From NCBI RefSeq assembly GCF_900091435.1, contig NZ_FMCS01000002.1, positions 372,001 to 436,000 of the forward strand: a DNA stretch of 64,000 nt, in the 5' to 3' direction. The first letter of the stretch is position 1; the number at the start of each line of letters is the position of its first letter. The notes under the pieces were generated by a model. The model did not search any database and was not told the DNA's origin. It worked only from the letters and a program-made list of their open reading frames with translations. Shown here one piece after another: positions 40,759-49,485 of this stretch. Source of the stretch: Micromonospora chaiyaphumensis. Its GTDB lineage: Bacteria > Actinomycetota > Actinomycetes > Mycobacteriales > Micromonosporaceae. The translations under genes were made by a program, and so were the position numbers.

Positions 40759-41604
40759 GTGACCGGGGTGAATGGACCTGTGGAAGATCTCACTGAGCGT
40801 CGGACCGTGGTGGTGACCGGCGCCAGCTCGGGCATCGGCCTGGCCGCCGCGGTCGACCTGGCGCGCCGGGGCGACCGGGTGGTACTGGTGGGCCGCGATC
40901 CCGCCCGGCTGCGCGCCGCCGGGGACCGGGTGCGCGAGTCCTCCGGCGAGCAGCCCGAACTGTTCCGCGCCGACTTCGCCGTGCTGGACGACGTACGCGG
41001 GCTCGCCGAGCGGCTGCGCGCCGCGTACGACCGGATCGACGTGCTGGCCAACAACGCCGGGGCGATCGTGCTCCAGCCGGTCACCACCGTCGACGGCTTC
41101 GAGCTGAGCATGCAGGCCAACCACCTCGCGCCGTTCCTGCTCAGCAATCTGTTGCGGGACCGGGTCGGCCGGATGGTGGTGACCGCCTCGGGCGCGCACC
41201 GCAGCGGCCTGCTCGACCCGGACGACCTCAACGCCGCGCTGCGCCGCTACCGGCCGATGCGCGCGTACGGCACCAGCAAGCAGGCCAACATCCTGTTCAC
41301 CGCCGAGGCGGCGCGGCGCTGGCCGGAGATCCCGGCGCACTCGTTCCACCCGGGCGTGGTGCGGACCCGGTTCGGCAACGAGAGCCGGCTGGTCGCCCTC
41401 GGCATGCGGCTGCTGCCGTTCCGCAGCCCCGAGAAGGGCGCCGAGACGCTCGTCTGGCTGGCCAACCAGGACCCGGCCCGGCTGGTCACCGGCGGCTACT
41501 ACGCCGACCGGCGGCCCCGCCGGCCGCTGCCCAAGGCGGCCGACCCCGCCCTCGCCGCCCGGCTCTGGACCGCCAGCGCCAAGGCCGTCGGGATCGACGC
41601 CTGA
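40759..41604 (+). CDS. Short-chain dehydrogenase (retinol-dehydrogenase-like)
   Basis: 281 aa from a GTG that appears leaderless. SDR motifs: VVVTGASSGIGLAAAVDLAR, LANNAGAIV, catalytic Ser in VTASGAHRSG and AYGTSKQAN with Tyr/Lys. The HPGVVRTRFG segment and the C-terminus are typical of the retinol-dehydrogenase-like SDR group. Substrate unknown. Confidence 0.88.
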   Translation: MTGVNGPVEDLTERRTVVVTGASSGIGLAAAVDLARRGDRVVLVGRDPARLRAAGDRVRESSGEQPELFRADFAVLDDVRGLAERLRAAYDRIDVLANNAGAIVLQPVTTVDGFELSMQANHLAPFLLSNLLRDRVGRMVVTASGAHRSGLLDPDDLNAALRRYRPMRAYGTSKQANILFTAEAARRWPEIPAHSFHPGVVRTRFGNESRLVALGMRLLPFRSPEKGAETLVWLANQDPARLVTGGYYADRRPRRPLPKAADPALAARLWTASAKAVGIDA

Positions 41605-41652
41605 GCCGTCTCCGGGTGCCCCGGGGGGCGGGTCGCTGCCATACTCCGCCGC

Positions 41653-41943
41653 ATGACCGAACACGCGGAAGCGCCCCTGCTGGTCGCCCTGGTCGACCTG
41701 AGCGCCGATCCCGAGGCCGGGCGGCGCTACGAGGACGCGGTGCTCGCCCTGCTCGGGCGGCACGGCGGGCGGCTGGAGCGCCGGCTGCGCACCGGGGACG
41801 GGAAGACCGAGGTGCACGTGATCCGGTTCGCGGCGCGGGCCGGCTACGACGCCTTCCTGGTCGACCCGGAGCGGGTCGCGCTGCGGGCCGCGCTGGGCGA
41901 CGCCGCCCCCACCACCCAGGTCCTCGACGTCCACGACGTCTGA
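41653..41943 (+). CDS. Small dimeric alpha/beta-barrel (DUF1330/Abm-like) protein
   Basis: 96 aa. The beta-alpha-beta pattern LLVALVDLSADPEAGRRYED ... GKTEVHVIRFAARAGYDAFL resembles DUF1330 or antibiotic-biosynthesis-monooxygenase-like ferredoxin folds. It is likely a small dimer without cofactor. Function unknown. It converges with the transporter gene with 3 nt between stops. Confidence 0.68.
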   Translation: MTEHAEAPLLVALVDLSADPEAGRRYEDAVLALLGRHGGRLERRLRTGDGKTEVHVIRFAARAGYDAFLVDPERVALRAALGDAAPTTQVLDVHDV

Positions 41944-41946
41944 CGC

Positions 41947-44103
41947 TCACTCGGCGAGGTGGACCGGGACGCTGGTGACCACCACGCCGGGCAGCGCCCG
42001 GAGGGCGGCGCGGAGCCGCTGCTCGGCGCGGCTGTGCAGCGGGCGGTGCCAGCGGCGGCGGAGCACCACCTCCGGCACGATCACCGTGAGCGTCAGCTCG
42101 GGCCGGCTGGTGCGCAGCGCCTCCAGGTAGTGCGCGAGCGGCCCGATCACCGCCCGGTACGGCGACACGATGGTCTCCAGCCGCAGGTGGTCACCCCAGG
42201 CCTGCCACTGCTCGCGGAACCGGTCCGCCTCGGCCTCCTCCGGCGCGATGTGCACGGCCAGCGCCGGCTGGCCCAGCGACGCCGCGTACGCCAGCGCGCG
42301 CAACGACGCCCGGTTCAGCCGGGCCACCGGCACGACGACCAGGTGGCGTACCTCCTGGGGCAGTTCCTCGCCCTCGGCGGACCCGGCGGCCCCGGGCGGC
42401 GCGGTGGCCGGCGGGTGCAGCGCCAGCGCCTCGTTCAGCGTGGCGTAGTGGCGGTGGATCCGCCGGAACAGCAGGACCAGCAGCGGCACGGCGACCACCA
42501 CCACCCAGGCGCCCTCGCTGAACTTGGCCACCGCGGCGGTGAGCAGCACCAGCCCGGACAGGGTGGCGCCGACGGCGTTGAGCGCCAGGCGCCGGTGCCA
42601 GCCCGGCCCGCGGTGGCGCCGCCAGTGCACCACCATGCCGGCCTGGGACAGGGTGAAGGCGAGGAAGACGCCGACGGCGTAGAGCGGGATCAGCGACTCG
42701 GTGTTGCCGCGGAAGGCGACGAAGATGAGCCCCGCCGCGATACAGAGCGCGACCAGGCCGTTGCTGAACGCCAGCCGGTCACCCATGTGCAGGAACCGGC
42801 GCGGCGCATGGCCGTCCCGGGCCATGAAGAAGAGCAGCCGGGGAAAGTCGTTGAACGCGGTGTTCGCCGCCAGCAGCAGGATCAGCGCGGTGGTGGCCTG
42901 GAGGAGCGCGTACCAGGGGCCGGCCGGGAAGGTCGCCCGGCCCACCTGGGAGAGCAGCGTCTCGCCCGGCCGCGGGACCAGGCCGTCCAGATGGATCAGC
43001 CCGATCAGGCCGGCGAAGAGCGCGACGAGCATGGCGACCATCCAGCCGAGCGTGGTGCGGGCGTTGCGCCACTCGGTGGGCCGGAACGCGGGGACCGCGT
43101 TCGACACCGCCTCGATGCCGGTCATCGACACCGCGCCGGAGGCGAACGCGCGCAGCACCACCAGCAGCCCCAGCCCTTCGGCGGCCGGCACCGCCGGCGG
43201 CGGCACCGGCGCGAAACCCCGGCCCGCCGCCCGCGCGTAACCGACCACCAGCAGCGCGAGGAGCGCGACCACGAAGGCGTACGTGGGGAGCACGAAGAGG
43301 TTGCCGGCGGTGCGCACACCGCGCAGGTTCCCGGCCAGCAGCACGGCGATCACCAGCACACCGAGCGGCACGGTGACCGGGGCCAGCCCGGGCAGCGCCG
43401 AGGTGACCGCGTGCACCCCGGCCGCCACCGACACCGACACGGTCAGCACGTAGTCGAGCATCAGCCCGGCCGCCGCCGCCAGTCCCGGGGTGGGTCCCAG
43501 GTTGTCGCTGGCCACGATGTACGAACCGGCCCCGTGCGGGTACGCCGGAATGGTCTGCCGGTAGGACACCCCGACCGCGATCATCAGCACCACCAGCAGG
43601 GCGGCCAGCGGCAGCGAGAGCCCGAGCGCGGCGCTGCCGGCCAGCACCAGCACGCTCAGCATCGCCTCCGGCCCGTACGCCACCGAGCTGAGCAGGTCGG
43701 AGGAGAGCACGGGCAGGGCGACCAGCTTGCGCATCCGCTCGTAGAGCACCGAGGCGCTGGAGATCGGTGGGCCGAACAGCGTCCGGCGGGCCCGGCTGAG
43801 CAGCCGCCCGGCCCGCGAGCCGGGCACGTGAGCCGGGCCGGTGGCCACCAGTTCGTCCGGCTCCTCGACGGTGAACATCTCGATCGGCGCCAGCCGGCCG
43901 AACCGGGTCGGCTGCGGAGGCCGGCCGCTGCGGCCGAGCGTCGGGTCGACGGGCAGGTCGTCCGGGTTGCGCGGCTCCCGCCAGCGTTCCCCGATCCGTC
44001 CCAGGGCCGCCCGCTCCTCGTGGCCGAGCGGCGGGAACTCGGCCGACGGGGTGACGACCGTCCCCCGCTCGGCCTCGTCGCCACCGTTCCCTGCCGCCCC
44101 CAC
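41947..44103 (-). CDS. APC-superfamily transporter resembling KimA/YdaO
   Basis: 718 aa from GTG. An acidic N-terminus of about 130 residues precedes the core, which starts LVALPVLSSDLLSSVAYGPE and has about 12 TM helices; FNDFPRLLFFMARDGHAPRR and MGDRLAFSNG are KimA-type signatures. A cytoplasmic domain (QEVRHLVVVPVARLNRASL) like those of USP-containing carriers follows. KimA imports K+ in Bacillus; K+ transport here is inferred, and an amino-acid substrate is possible. Confidence 0.83.
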   Translation of the reverse strand: MGAAGNGGDEAERGTVVTPSAEFPPLGHEERAALGRIGERWREPRNPDDLPVDPTLGRSGRPPQPTRFGRLAPIEMFTVEEPDELVATGPAHVPGSRAGRLLSRARRTLFGPPISSASVLYERMRKLVALPVLSSDLLSSVAYGPEAMLSVLVLAGSAALGLSLPLAALLVVLMIAVGVSYRQTIPAYPHGAGSYIVASDNLGPTPGLAAAAGLMLDYVLTVSVSVAAGVHAVTSALPGLAPVTVPLGVLVIAVLLAGNLRGVRTAGNLFVLPTYAFVVALLALLVVGYARAAGRGFAPVPPPAVPAAEGLGLLVVLRAFASGAVSMTGIEAVSNAVPAFRPTEWRNARTTLGWMVAMLVALFAGLIGLIHLDGLVPRPGETLLSQVGRATFPAGPWYALLQATTALILLLAANTAFNDFPRLLFFMARDGHAPRRFLHMGDRLAFSNGLVALCIAAGLIFVAFRGNTESLIPLYAVGVFLAFTLSQAGMVVHWRRHRGPGWHRRLALNAVGATLSGLVLLTAAVAKFSEGAWVVVVAVPLLVLLFRRIHRHYATLNEALALHPPATAPPGAAGSAEGEELPQEVRHLVVVPVARLNRASLRALAYAASLGQPALAVHIAPEEAEADRFREQWQAWGDHLRLETIVSPYRAVIGPLAHYLEALRTSRPELTLTVIVPEVVLRRRWHRPLHSRAEQRLRAALRALPGVVVTSVPVHLAE

Positions 44104-44158
44104 CCCCGCACTGTCACGGAAACCGGTCCGGCGGGGAGCACTTTCCGGGAAAGCAGGG

Positions 44159-45115
44159 TCAGTCCGCCAGCGGTGCGGGGTCGGCGGGCACCGCGACCGG
44201 TTCGGTGCGGCGCCCGGCCCGGGCCCCGCCCAGGATGACGACGGCGACGCCGGCCAGCAGCAGCGCCAGTCCCGGCAGGGCGAGCGGGCGGGGGAACTGG
44301 CCGAGCCAGACCCCCGCGATCAGCGCCGCGCCGGGCGCCTCCAGCAGGATCAGCACGCTGACCGTGGTGGCCGAGACGCGGTGCAGGGCGTAGTTGAACA
44401 TCGAGTGGCCGAGCAGTTGGGCGCCCGCCACGAGGCCGAGGATCGCCAGCCAGGTGCCGCCGTCGTAGCCGTGCAGGCGCACCCCACCGACCAGGCACAC
44501 GACCAGCAGGATCGACCCGCAGACCCCGTAGCAGATGGTGGTGTAGGTCGTGGTGCTGATGCTGGCGCGGGCGCGCTCGCCGAAGGCGGTGTAGACCGCG
44601 GCGAACATGCCGCCCGCGACGGCCAGCAGGTCGCCGGCGAACGCCCGGCCGGAGACGCCGAAGTCGGCGCCGGTGGCCAGCACCGCGCCGAGCACGGCCA
44701 CCGCGATGCCGGCCCAGACCGCCGCGGGCAGCCGCCGCCCCTGCCAGCGGGCGATCAGCCCCTGCCAGACCGGCTGGGTGGCGCCCAGCGCGGTGGCCGC
44801 GGCCACGGAGGTGAGCTGCGCGCTCGGCATCCAGGTGGCGAAGTGGGCGGCCAGCGCCACCCCGGAGAGTACGCAGAAGAGCCCCTCCCGCCGGCCCGCG
44901 CCGGCGGTCAGCGCCCGGAACTCGGCCCGCCGCCGGGTCAGCGAGACCGGGCCGAGGACGGCCAGCGAGAGCACGTTGCGCCAGAAGGCGATGGCGAGGG
45001 CCGGCGCGGCGGCGAACGCGACCAGCGGCGCGGAGGACGAGACGGCGGTGACGGCCAGCGCGAGCGCGCCGACGGTCGGTGCGTCGAGCGGCGGGCGGTG
45101 CGGAGGGTGGGACAC
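44159..45115 (-). CDS. DMT-superfamily (EamA) exporter
   Basis: 318 aa from GTG at 45115 (a TTG at 45124 is in frame). Ten TM helices in two EamA repeats; typical segments are AIAFWRNVLSLAVLGPVSL, ALGATQPVWQGLIARWQGR and LLEAPGAALIAGVWLG. Predicted metabolite or drug exporter; substrate unknown. Confidence 0.88.
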   Translation of the reverse strand: MSHPPHRPPLDAPTVGALALAVTAVSSSAPLVAFAAAPALAIAFWRNVLSLAVLGPVSLTRRRAEFRALTAGAGRREGLFCVLSGVALAAHFATWMPSAQLTSVAAATALGATQPVWQGLIARWQGRRLPAAVWAGIAVAVLGAVLATGADFGVSGRAFAGDLLAVAGGMFAAVYTAFGERARASISTTTYTTICYGVCGSILLVVCLVGGVRLHGYDGGTWLAILGLVAGAQLLGHSMFNYALHRVSATTVSVLILLEAPGAALIAGVWLGQFPRPLALPGLALLLAGVAVVILGGARAGRRTEPVAVPADPAPLAD

Positions 45116-45218
45116 GGAGAGCAATACTCACACGCCGCCCGGCACCACGGACGGTCATCGGTCCGTTACGATCATGCGCGTCCCGGCGATCCCCCTCGAC
45201 GTCCGGAGGCGTTCCCCC

Positions 45219-45914
45219 ATGCCCAGGTTCCAGGCGGTGCTGTTCGACTTCTTCGGCACGCTGACCCGTTGCGTCCAGCGCGGGTCCGCGCACCGCACCA
45301 TCGCCGAGCTGCTCGGTTGCTCGGTCGACACCCTCATCGACGTCCTCGACCGCAGCTACTACCAGCGGGCCAGCGGGCGGTTCGGCAACGCCGAGGCGAC
45401 CCTGCGCTGGGTCTGCGGGCAGGCCGGCGTGCACCCCTCCGACGAGGCGGTACGCGCCGCCGTCGCCTGCCGGCACCGGGCGGTGCGCGCCGACACCCGG
45501 TTGCGTGCCGAGGCGGTGCCGGTGCTGGCCGCGCTGCGCGGGCAGGGCGTCCGCACCGGCCTCATCAGCGACTGCACCCACGAGCTGCCGGCGTTCCTGC
45601 CCCAACTGGCGGTCGCCCCGCTGCTCGACGTCCGGGTCTTCTCCGTGCAGGTCGGGCGCTGCAAGCCCGATCCGGCGCTCTACCTGGCCGCCTGCCACCG
45701 GCTCGACCTCACGCCGACCGACTGCCTCTACGTCGGGGACGGCGGCAGCCAGGAACTCACCGGCGCCGAGCGGGCCGGCATGACGGCGGTCCGGCTGGCC
45801 GCACCGGACCTGGCCGGTCACATGGTGTTCAACGCCGACCACGGCTGGCACGGCCCGGTGCTGACCTCGCTCACCGAGGTGCTCGACCTGCTCGATCCGG
45901 TCGCCGTGGGGTGA
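45219..45914 (+). CDS. HAD-superfamily hydrolase
   Basis: 231 aa from the ATG at 45219. Motif I LFDFFGTLTR (the second Asp is Phe-Gly-Thr in this subgroup), motif II GLISDCTHE, motif III KPDPALYLAACHR, motif IV YVGDGGSQE. The helical cap lies between I and II. Likely a small-molecule phosphatase. Confidence 0.9.
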   Translation: MPRFQAVLFDFFGTLTRCVQRGSAHRTIAELLGCSVDTLIDVLDRSYYQRASGRFGNAEATLRWVCGQAGVHPSDEAVRAAVACRHRAVRADTRLRAEAVPVLAALRGQGVRTGLISDCTHELPAFLPQLAVAPLLDVRVFSVQVGRCKPDPALYLAACHRLDLTPTDCLYVGDGGSQELTGAERAGMTAVRLAAPDLAGHMVFNADHGWHGPVLTSLTEVLDLLDPVAVG

Positions 45915-45932
45915 CCGACCGGGCGCGGCGGC

Positions 45933-46445
45933 TCAGCGGCGGCGGACCTTGTGCAGCCGGAACGGCTTGCGGGTGGCCCGGACCACCGGCGTCTCCCGGG
46001 GCTGCTCGGCCAGCGAGCCGGCCGGCAGGTCGGCTCCGGCCACGGCGGTGCCCGCCGGGCTCAGCCGGGTCAGGGCGCAGCCCTCGGCCGCCCAGCGGGC
46101 CACCAGGTCGGCGGCGGGGCCGGGTGCGTTCAGCCGCTTCGCGGCGACCAGCGGCGCGGCGGTCTCCCACTCCGCGCTTCCCGGTCGCAGGCGGGTGACC
46201 CGGGCCGGCCAGGTGACGATCCGGCCGCCGTGGTCGCCGCGCAGGGTCACCTCGGCCACGCCCGCGTCGGCCAGCCCGGGAGCGGACTGCTCGCCCGGGC
46301 CGGTCACCACCAGCAGCGCGCCGTCCAGCGGCAGGCACCAGAGACCGTACGCCGGGCCGCCGTCGACGCTGACCCAGCAGACGGCCGCCTTCTTCACGGC
46401 CTCGTCCACGAGCGGTGTGGCGGTCCGCTCGACCTCGTCGCTCAC
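45933..46445 (-). CDS. Hypothetical protein with possible split-barrel fold
   Basis: 170 aa from the GTG with GGGAGG 9 nt upstream. The middle reads CWVSVDGGPAYGLWCLPLDG, LLVVTGPGEQS and AEVTLRGDHGGRIVTWPARV, a beta-rich pattern compatible with PPOX-like split barrels, but no cofactor motif is clear. The C-terminus is basic (RKPFRLHKVRRR). Function unknown; it converges with the HAD gene. Confidence 0.7.
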   Translation of the reverse strand: MSDEVERTATPLVDEAVKKAAVCWVSVDGGPAYGLWCLPLDGALLVVTGPGEQSAPGLADAGVAEVTLRGDHGGRIVTWPARVTRLRPGSAEWETAAPLVAAKRLNAPGPAADLVARWAAEGCALTRLSPAGTAVAGADLPAGSLAEQPRETPVVRATRKPFRLHKVRRR

Positions 46446-46519
46446 TCCGGCATCCTCCCGCATCCCGGCCCGGCCGGGCACGTCCTCAGCGGCACGCTAC
46501 CGCGCCGCGACCGGCCACC

Positions 46520-47389
46520 TCAGCCGACGAAGGGCGGGACGGCGATCTCGCCCCGGGCCACCGGCATGACGTGGCCGGCGACGGTCGCGCCCACCGCCAC
46601 CCCGCCGGCCGCGGTCACCGTGCAGGCCAGCGCGGACGGCCGGTTGATCTCGATGCCCTGGCGGACCGCGTACTCGGAGCGGCCCTCGCCGGGCAGCAGC
46701 CCGCTGGCCACCAGCCACACGCCCAGGCCCAGGGCGGCCGAGCCGGTCGCCGGGTCCTCCGGCACCCCGAGGCCCGGCACGAAGACGCGAGCGTGCGCGG
46801 TTTGCGTGTCGGCGTCCCAGGAGAAGACGCTGACGTGCTCCACGCCGTACCGCTCCGCCGCCGCCGCGTTCACCTTGGCGCGGGCCACCGCGTCCGGGCG
46901 TACCGGAAGGTAGGGAAACTCCAGGCCGCAGCCGGCGACCCGGGGCGCCGGGCCGGCGTGGTCCACGGCGGTGAGGCCGGCCATCTCCAGCAGCGGCTCC
47001 GGGTCCAGCTCGGGCCCCAGGGTCGGGGTCCCGCCGGTGAGCGTCGCGCCGGTCGGGGTGACCTCGATGGGCAGCACGCCCGCGCCGCACTCCTGGGTGA
47101 CCCTGCCCACATCGAACAGGCCGCGCCGGCTCGCGGTCACCGCGGCGCCCACACTGGGGTGCCCGGCGAACGGCAGCTCCTCGGCCGGGGTGAAGATCCG
47201 CGCCCGGTACGTCGCACCGACCTGCGTGGGCGGCAGCACGAACACCGTCTCGGACAGGTTGAACTCCAGCGCGAGCGCCTGCATCTGCTCGGTGGCGAGC
47301 CCTTCCGCGCCGAACACCACGGCCAGCGGGTTGCCGGCGAACGGGCGATCGGTGAAGACGTCCACGATCTCGTAGGCCAAGGTCGACAT
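46520..47389 (-). CDS. PhzF-family isomerase-like protein
   Basis: 289 aa. The family fold is clear: VDVFTDRPFAGNPLAVVF, FNLSETVFVLPP with the catalytic Glu, FAGHPSVGAA and EDPATGSAALGLGVWL. No phenazine genes are nearby, so it is a general PhzF-like isomerase/epimerase of unknown substrate. Its ATG is only 33 nt from the divergent MgtE-like start, and TAGTGT lies 8 nt upstream, so it is probably leaderless. Confidence 0.9.
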   Translation of the reverse strand: MSTLAYEIVDVFTDRPFAGNPLAVVFGAEGLATEQMQALALEFNLSETVFVLPPTQVGATYRARIFTPAEELPFAGHPSVGAAVTASRRGLFDVGRVTQECGAGVLPIEVTPTGATLTGGTPTLGPELDPEPLLEMAGLTAVDHAGPAPRVAGCGLEFPYLPVRPDAVARAKVNAAAAERYGVEHVSVFSWDADTQTAHARVFVPGLGVPEDPATGSAALGLGVWLVASGLLPGEGRSEYAVRQGIEINRPSALACTVTAAGGVAVGATVAGHVMPVARGEIAVPPFVG

Positions 47390-47422
47390 GTTGATAAACA
47401 CTAGGCCCTTAGGCTGGTGCCC
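47390..47422. promoter_or_regulatory. Compact divergent leaderless promoter
   Basis: In 33 bp, TAGGCT (47410-47415) sits 7 nt before the GTG at 47423, and on the other strand TAGTGT sits 8 nt before the ATG at 47389. Both fit TANNNT and neither start has a ribosome site. Confidence 0.55.
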
Positions 47423-48709
47423 GTGAGCACGCCGAACCGGGTCTACATCGCTCGACTCGCCGGAGTCGCCGTCTTCGACCCGAACGGCGACCAGGTGGGC
47501 CGGATCCGGGACGCCGTCGCCCGGGTGCGGCCGACCCAACGCCCGCCGGAGGTGGTGGGGCTGGTCGCCGAGATGCCGATGCGGCGACGCATCTTCCTCT
47601 CCATCAACCGGATCACCTCCATCGACCCGGACGCCGTGGTGCTCGGCAGCGGCACGCTCAACCTGCGCCGGTTCGAGAAGCGCCCCAACGAGCTGCTGGT
47701 GCTCCAGGAGCTGCTGGACCGGCGGGTCCAGCTGGACACCGGGCAGGCCGGCTCGGTGGTCGACGTGGCGATGGAGAGCAGCCGCGGCGGCGAGTGGGCC
47801 CTGACCCGGGTCGCCGTCCGCGAGCAGACCAGCCGGCTCGCCCGCCGCGGCCACCTGCACCAGGTGGAGTGGGACCGGGTGCGCGGCCTCGGCGGCATCG
47901 CCGACAACCGGGGTACGGCCAACCTGCTCGCCGTGCTGGAGGACATGCGCCCGGCCGACCTGGCCAACGCCCTGCAGGACCTGCCCGACGCCCGGCGCAA
48001 CGAGGTGGCCGCCGCGCTGGACGACGAGCGCCTCGCCGACGTGCTGGGCGAGCTGCCCGAGCACGACCAGGTGGAGATCCTGGCCGCGCTGGACCGGGAA
48101 CGTGCCGCGGACGTGCTGGAGGAGATGGACCCGGACGACGCCGCCGACCTGCTCAACGAGCTGCCCCCGCCCGAACAGGACGTGCTGCTCGACCTCATGG
48201 AGCCGGACGAGGCCACCCCGGTCCGCCAGTTGCTGCGCTACGCCTCCGGCACCGCCGGCAGCGTGATGACCTCCGAGCCGGTGATCCTGCCGCCGGACGC
48301 CACGGTGGCCGAGGCGCTGGCCCGCATCCGCGAACCGCAGCTCTCCCCCGCCGTGGCCGCGCAGGTCTTCGTCACCCGCGCCCCGCTCACCACGCCGACC
48401 GGGCGCTACCTGGGCATGGTCCACTTCCAGGCGCTGCTCCGGGAGCCACCGGCCGACCTGCTCGGCGGGATCGTGGTCAACGACATCGACCCGCTGCGGC
48501 CGACCACCCCGCTGCCCGAGATCACCCGCCGGATGGCCACGTACGACCTGGTGGCCATGCCGGTGGTCGACCGGTCCATGCGGCTGGTCGGCGCGGTGAC
48601 CGTGGACGACGTGCTCGACCACTCACTGCCGCGGGACTGGCGGGACCGGGACGCCATGGCGACCGCGCCCGCCGCCGACGAGGAGACCCTGGACGGCGGC
48701 AATGGCTGA
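47423..48709 (+). CDS. MgtE N-terminal/CBS-domain protein without membrane domain
   Basis: 428 aa. An N-terminal PRC-barrel-like pair of domains (to about residue 150) is followed by the MgtE intracellular domain (ANALQDLPDARRNEVAAALD, ADVLEEMDPDDAADLLNELP, SVMTSEPVILPPDATV) and a CBS pair ending RLVGAVTVDDVLDH. The transmembrane magnesium channel of MgtE is absent, so this is a soluble Mg- or nucleotide-sensing protein, not a transporter. It overlaps the DUF1003 gene by 8 nt. Confidence 0.87.
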   Translation: MSTPNRVYIARLAGVAVFDPNGDQVGRIRDAVARVRPTQRPPEVVGLVAEMPMRRRIFLSINRITSIDPDAVVLGSGTLNLRRFEKRPNELLVLQELLDRRVQLDTGQAGSVVDVAMESSRGGEWALTRVAVREQTSRLARRGHLHQVEWDRVRGLGGIADNRGTANLLAVLEDMRPADLANALQDLPDARRNEVAAALDDERLADVLGELPEHDQVEILAALDRERAADVLEEMDPDDAADLLNELPPPEQDVLLDLMEPDEATPVRQLLRYASGTAGSVMTSEPVILPPDATVAEALARIREPQLSPAVAAQVFVTRAPLTTPTGRYLGMVHFQALLREPPADLLGGIVVNDIDPLRPTTPLPEITRRMATYDLVAMPVVDRSMRLVGAVTVDDVLDHSLPRDWRDRDAMATAPAADEETLDGGNG

Positions 48710-49310
48710 CCAGCGACGCACCGAGCGGCTGGACCAGCCGCGCGCACCCCGGGGCCTCCGGCTGCCCCGGATCGACGCGGAGACCTTCGGCCGCTGGTCG
48801 GAGGGCATCGCCCGGGGCATGGGCACGGCGAACTTCATCGTCTACATGACGCTGGTGATCGCCGCCTGGTTCGCCTGGAACACCCTGGCGCCGGAGAACC
48901 TGCGCTTCGACCCGTACACCTTCACGTTCCTGACCCTGGTGCTCTCGCTCCAGGCCTCGTACGCGGCCCCGCTGATCCTGCTCGCGCAGAACCGGCAGGC
49001 CGACCGGGACCGGATCGCGCTGGAGGAGGACCGGCGGCGGGCCACCATGCAGAAGGCCGACACGGAATACCTGGCCCGGGAGATCGCCGCGCTGCGCATC
49101 GCGCTGGGCGAGGTGGCGACCCGGGACTTCCTCCGCTCCGAGCTGGCCCGGCTGGCCGAGGAGCTGGACGAGGCGGCCGAGCGGCGGCGGAAGCTGGAGC
49201 GCCGCCAGCAGGAGCGGGAGGCCCGCCGGCAGGCCGGTGGGGAGCCGCTCGACGAGCCCCGCGACGACCTCGACGGGGACTTCGCCCACGACGGGCGCTT
49301 CGACGGCTGA
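48702..49310 (+). CDS. DUF1003 membrane protein
   Basis: 202 aa. Two TM helices (FIVYMTLVIAAWFAWNTLAP; FTFLTLVLSLQASYAAPLIL) with the conserved ILLAQNRQADRDR after them, then a charged coiled-coil (about 110-180). Coupled to the MgtE-N/CBS gene by an 8-nt overlap; the pair is widespread in actinobacteria. Function unknown; a regulated membrane partner of the CBS protein is plausible. Confidence 0.88.
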   Translation: MADQRRTERLDQPRAPRGLRLPRIDAETFGRWSEGIARGMGTANFIVYMTLVIAAWFAWNTLAPENLRFDPYTFTFLTLVLSLQASYAAPLILLAQNRQADRDRIALEEDRRRATMQKADTEYLAREIAALRIALGEVATRDFLRSELARLAEELDEAAERRRKLERRQQEREARRQAGGEPLDEPRDDLDGDFAHDGRFDG

Positions 49311-49472
49311 GGCTGCCCCGGCACGTATTGAACGCCGTGCGCCTCAAGGGGCCAGGCGAGCGGCGTTCGGTTCGATCGTCCCACTTCGCGGCACGGCCCG
49401 TCCACCCCTCGGGCGGCCATCGATTCGCTCACACCGGCCCCCGCCAGCGGCGGACGCCGATGACCACCGACG

Positions 49473-49478
49473 TAGCAT
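49473..49478 (+). promoter_or_regulatory. -10 box of a leaderless promoter for mrp
   Basis: TAGCAT lies exactly 7 nt before the ATG at 49486; the 175-bp space upstream contains no gene, and a tRNA-like GGTTCGATC there does not fold. Confidence 0.6.
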
Positions 49479-49485
49479 TGCGGAC

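Noticed and set aside
46520..47389. Phenazine biosynthesis cluster
   Set aside because: Only a PhzF-fold protein is present; no other phz genes are in the window.
47423..48709. Magnesium transporter MgtE
   Set aside because: The cytoplasmic MgtE-N and CBS domains are present but no transmembrane domain follows.
49365..49395. tRNA T-loop-like GGTTCGATC
   Set aside because: No acceptor, D or anticodon stems can be formed around it.
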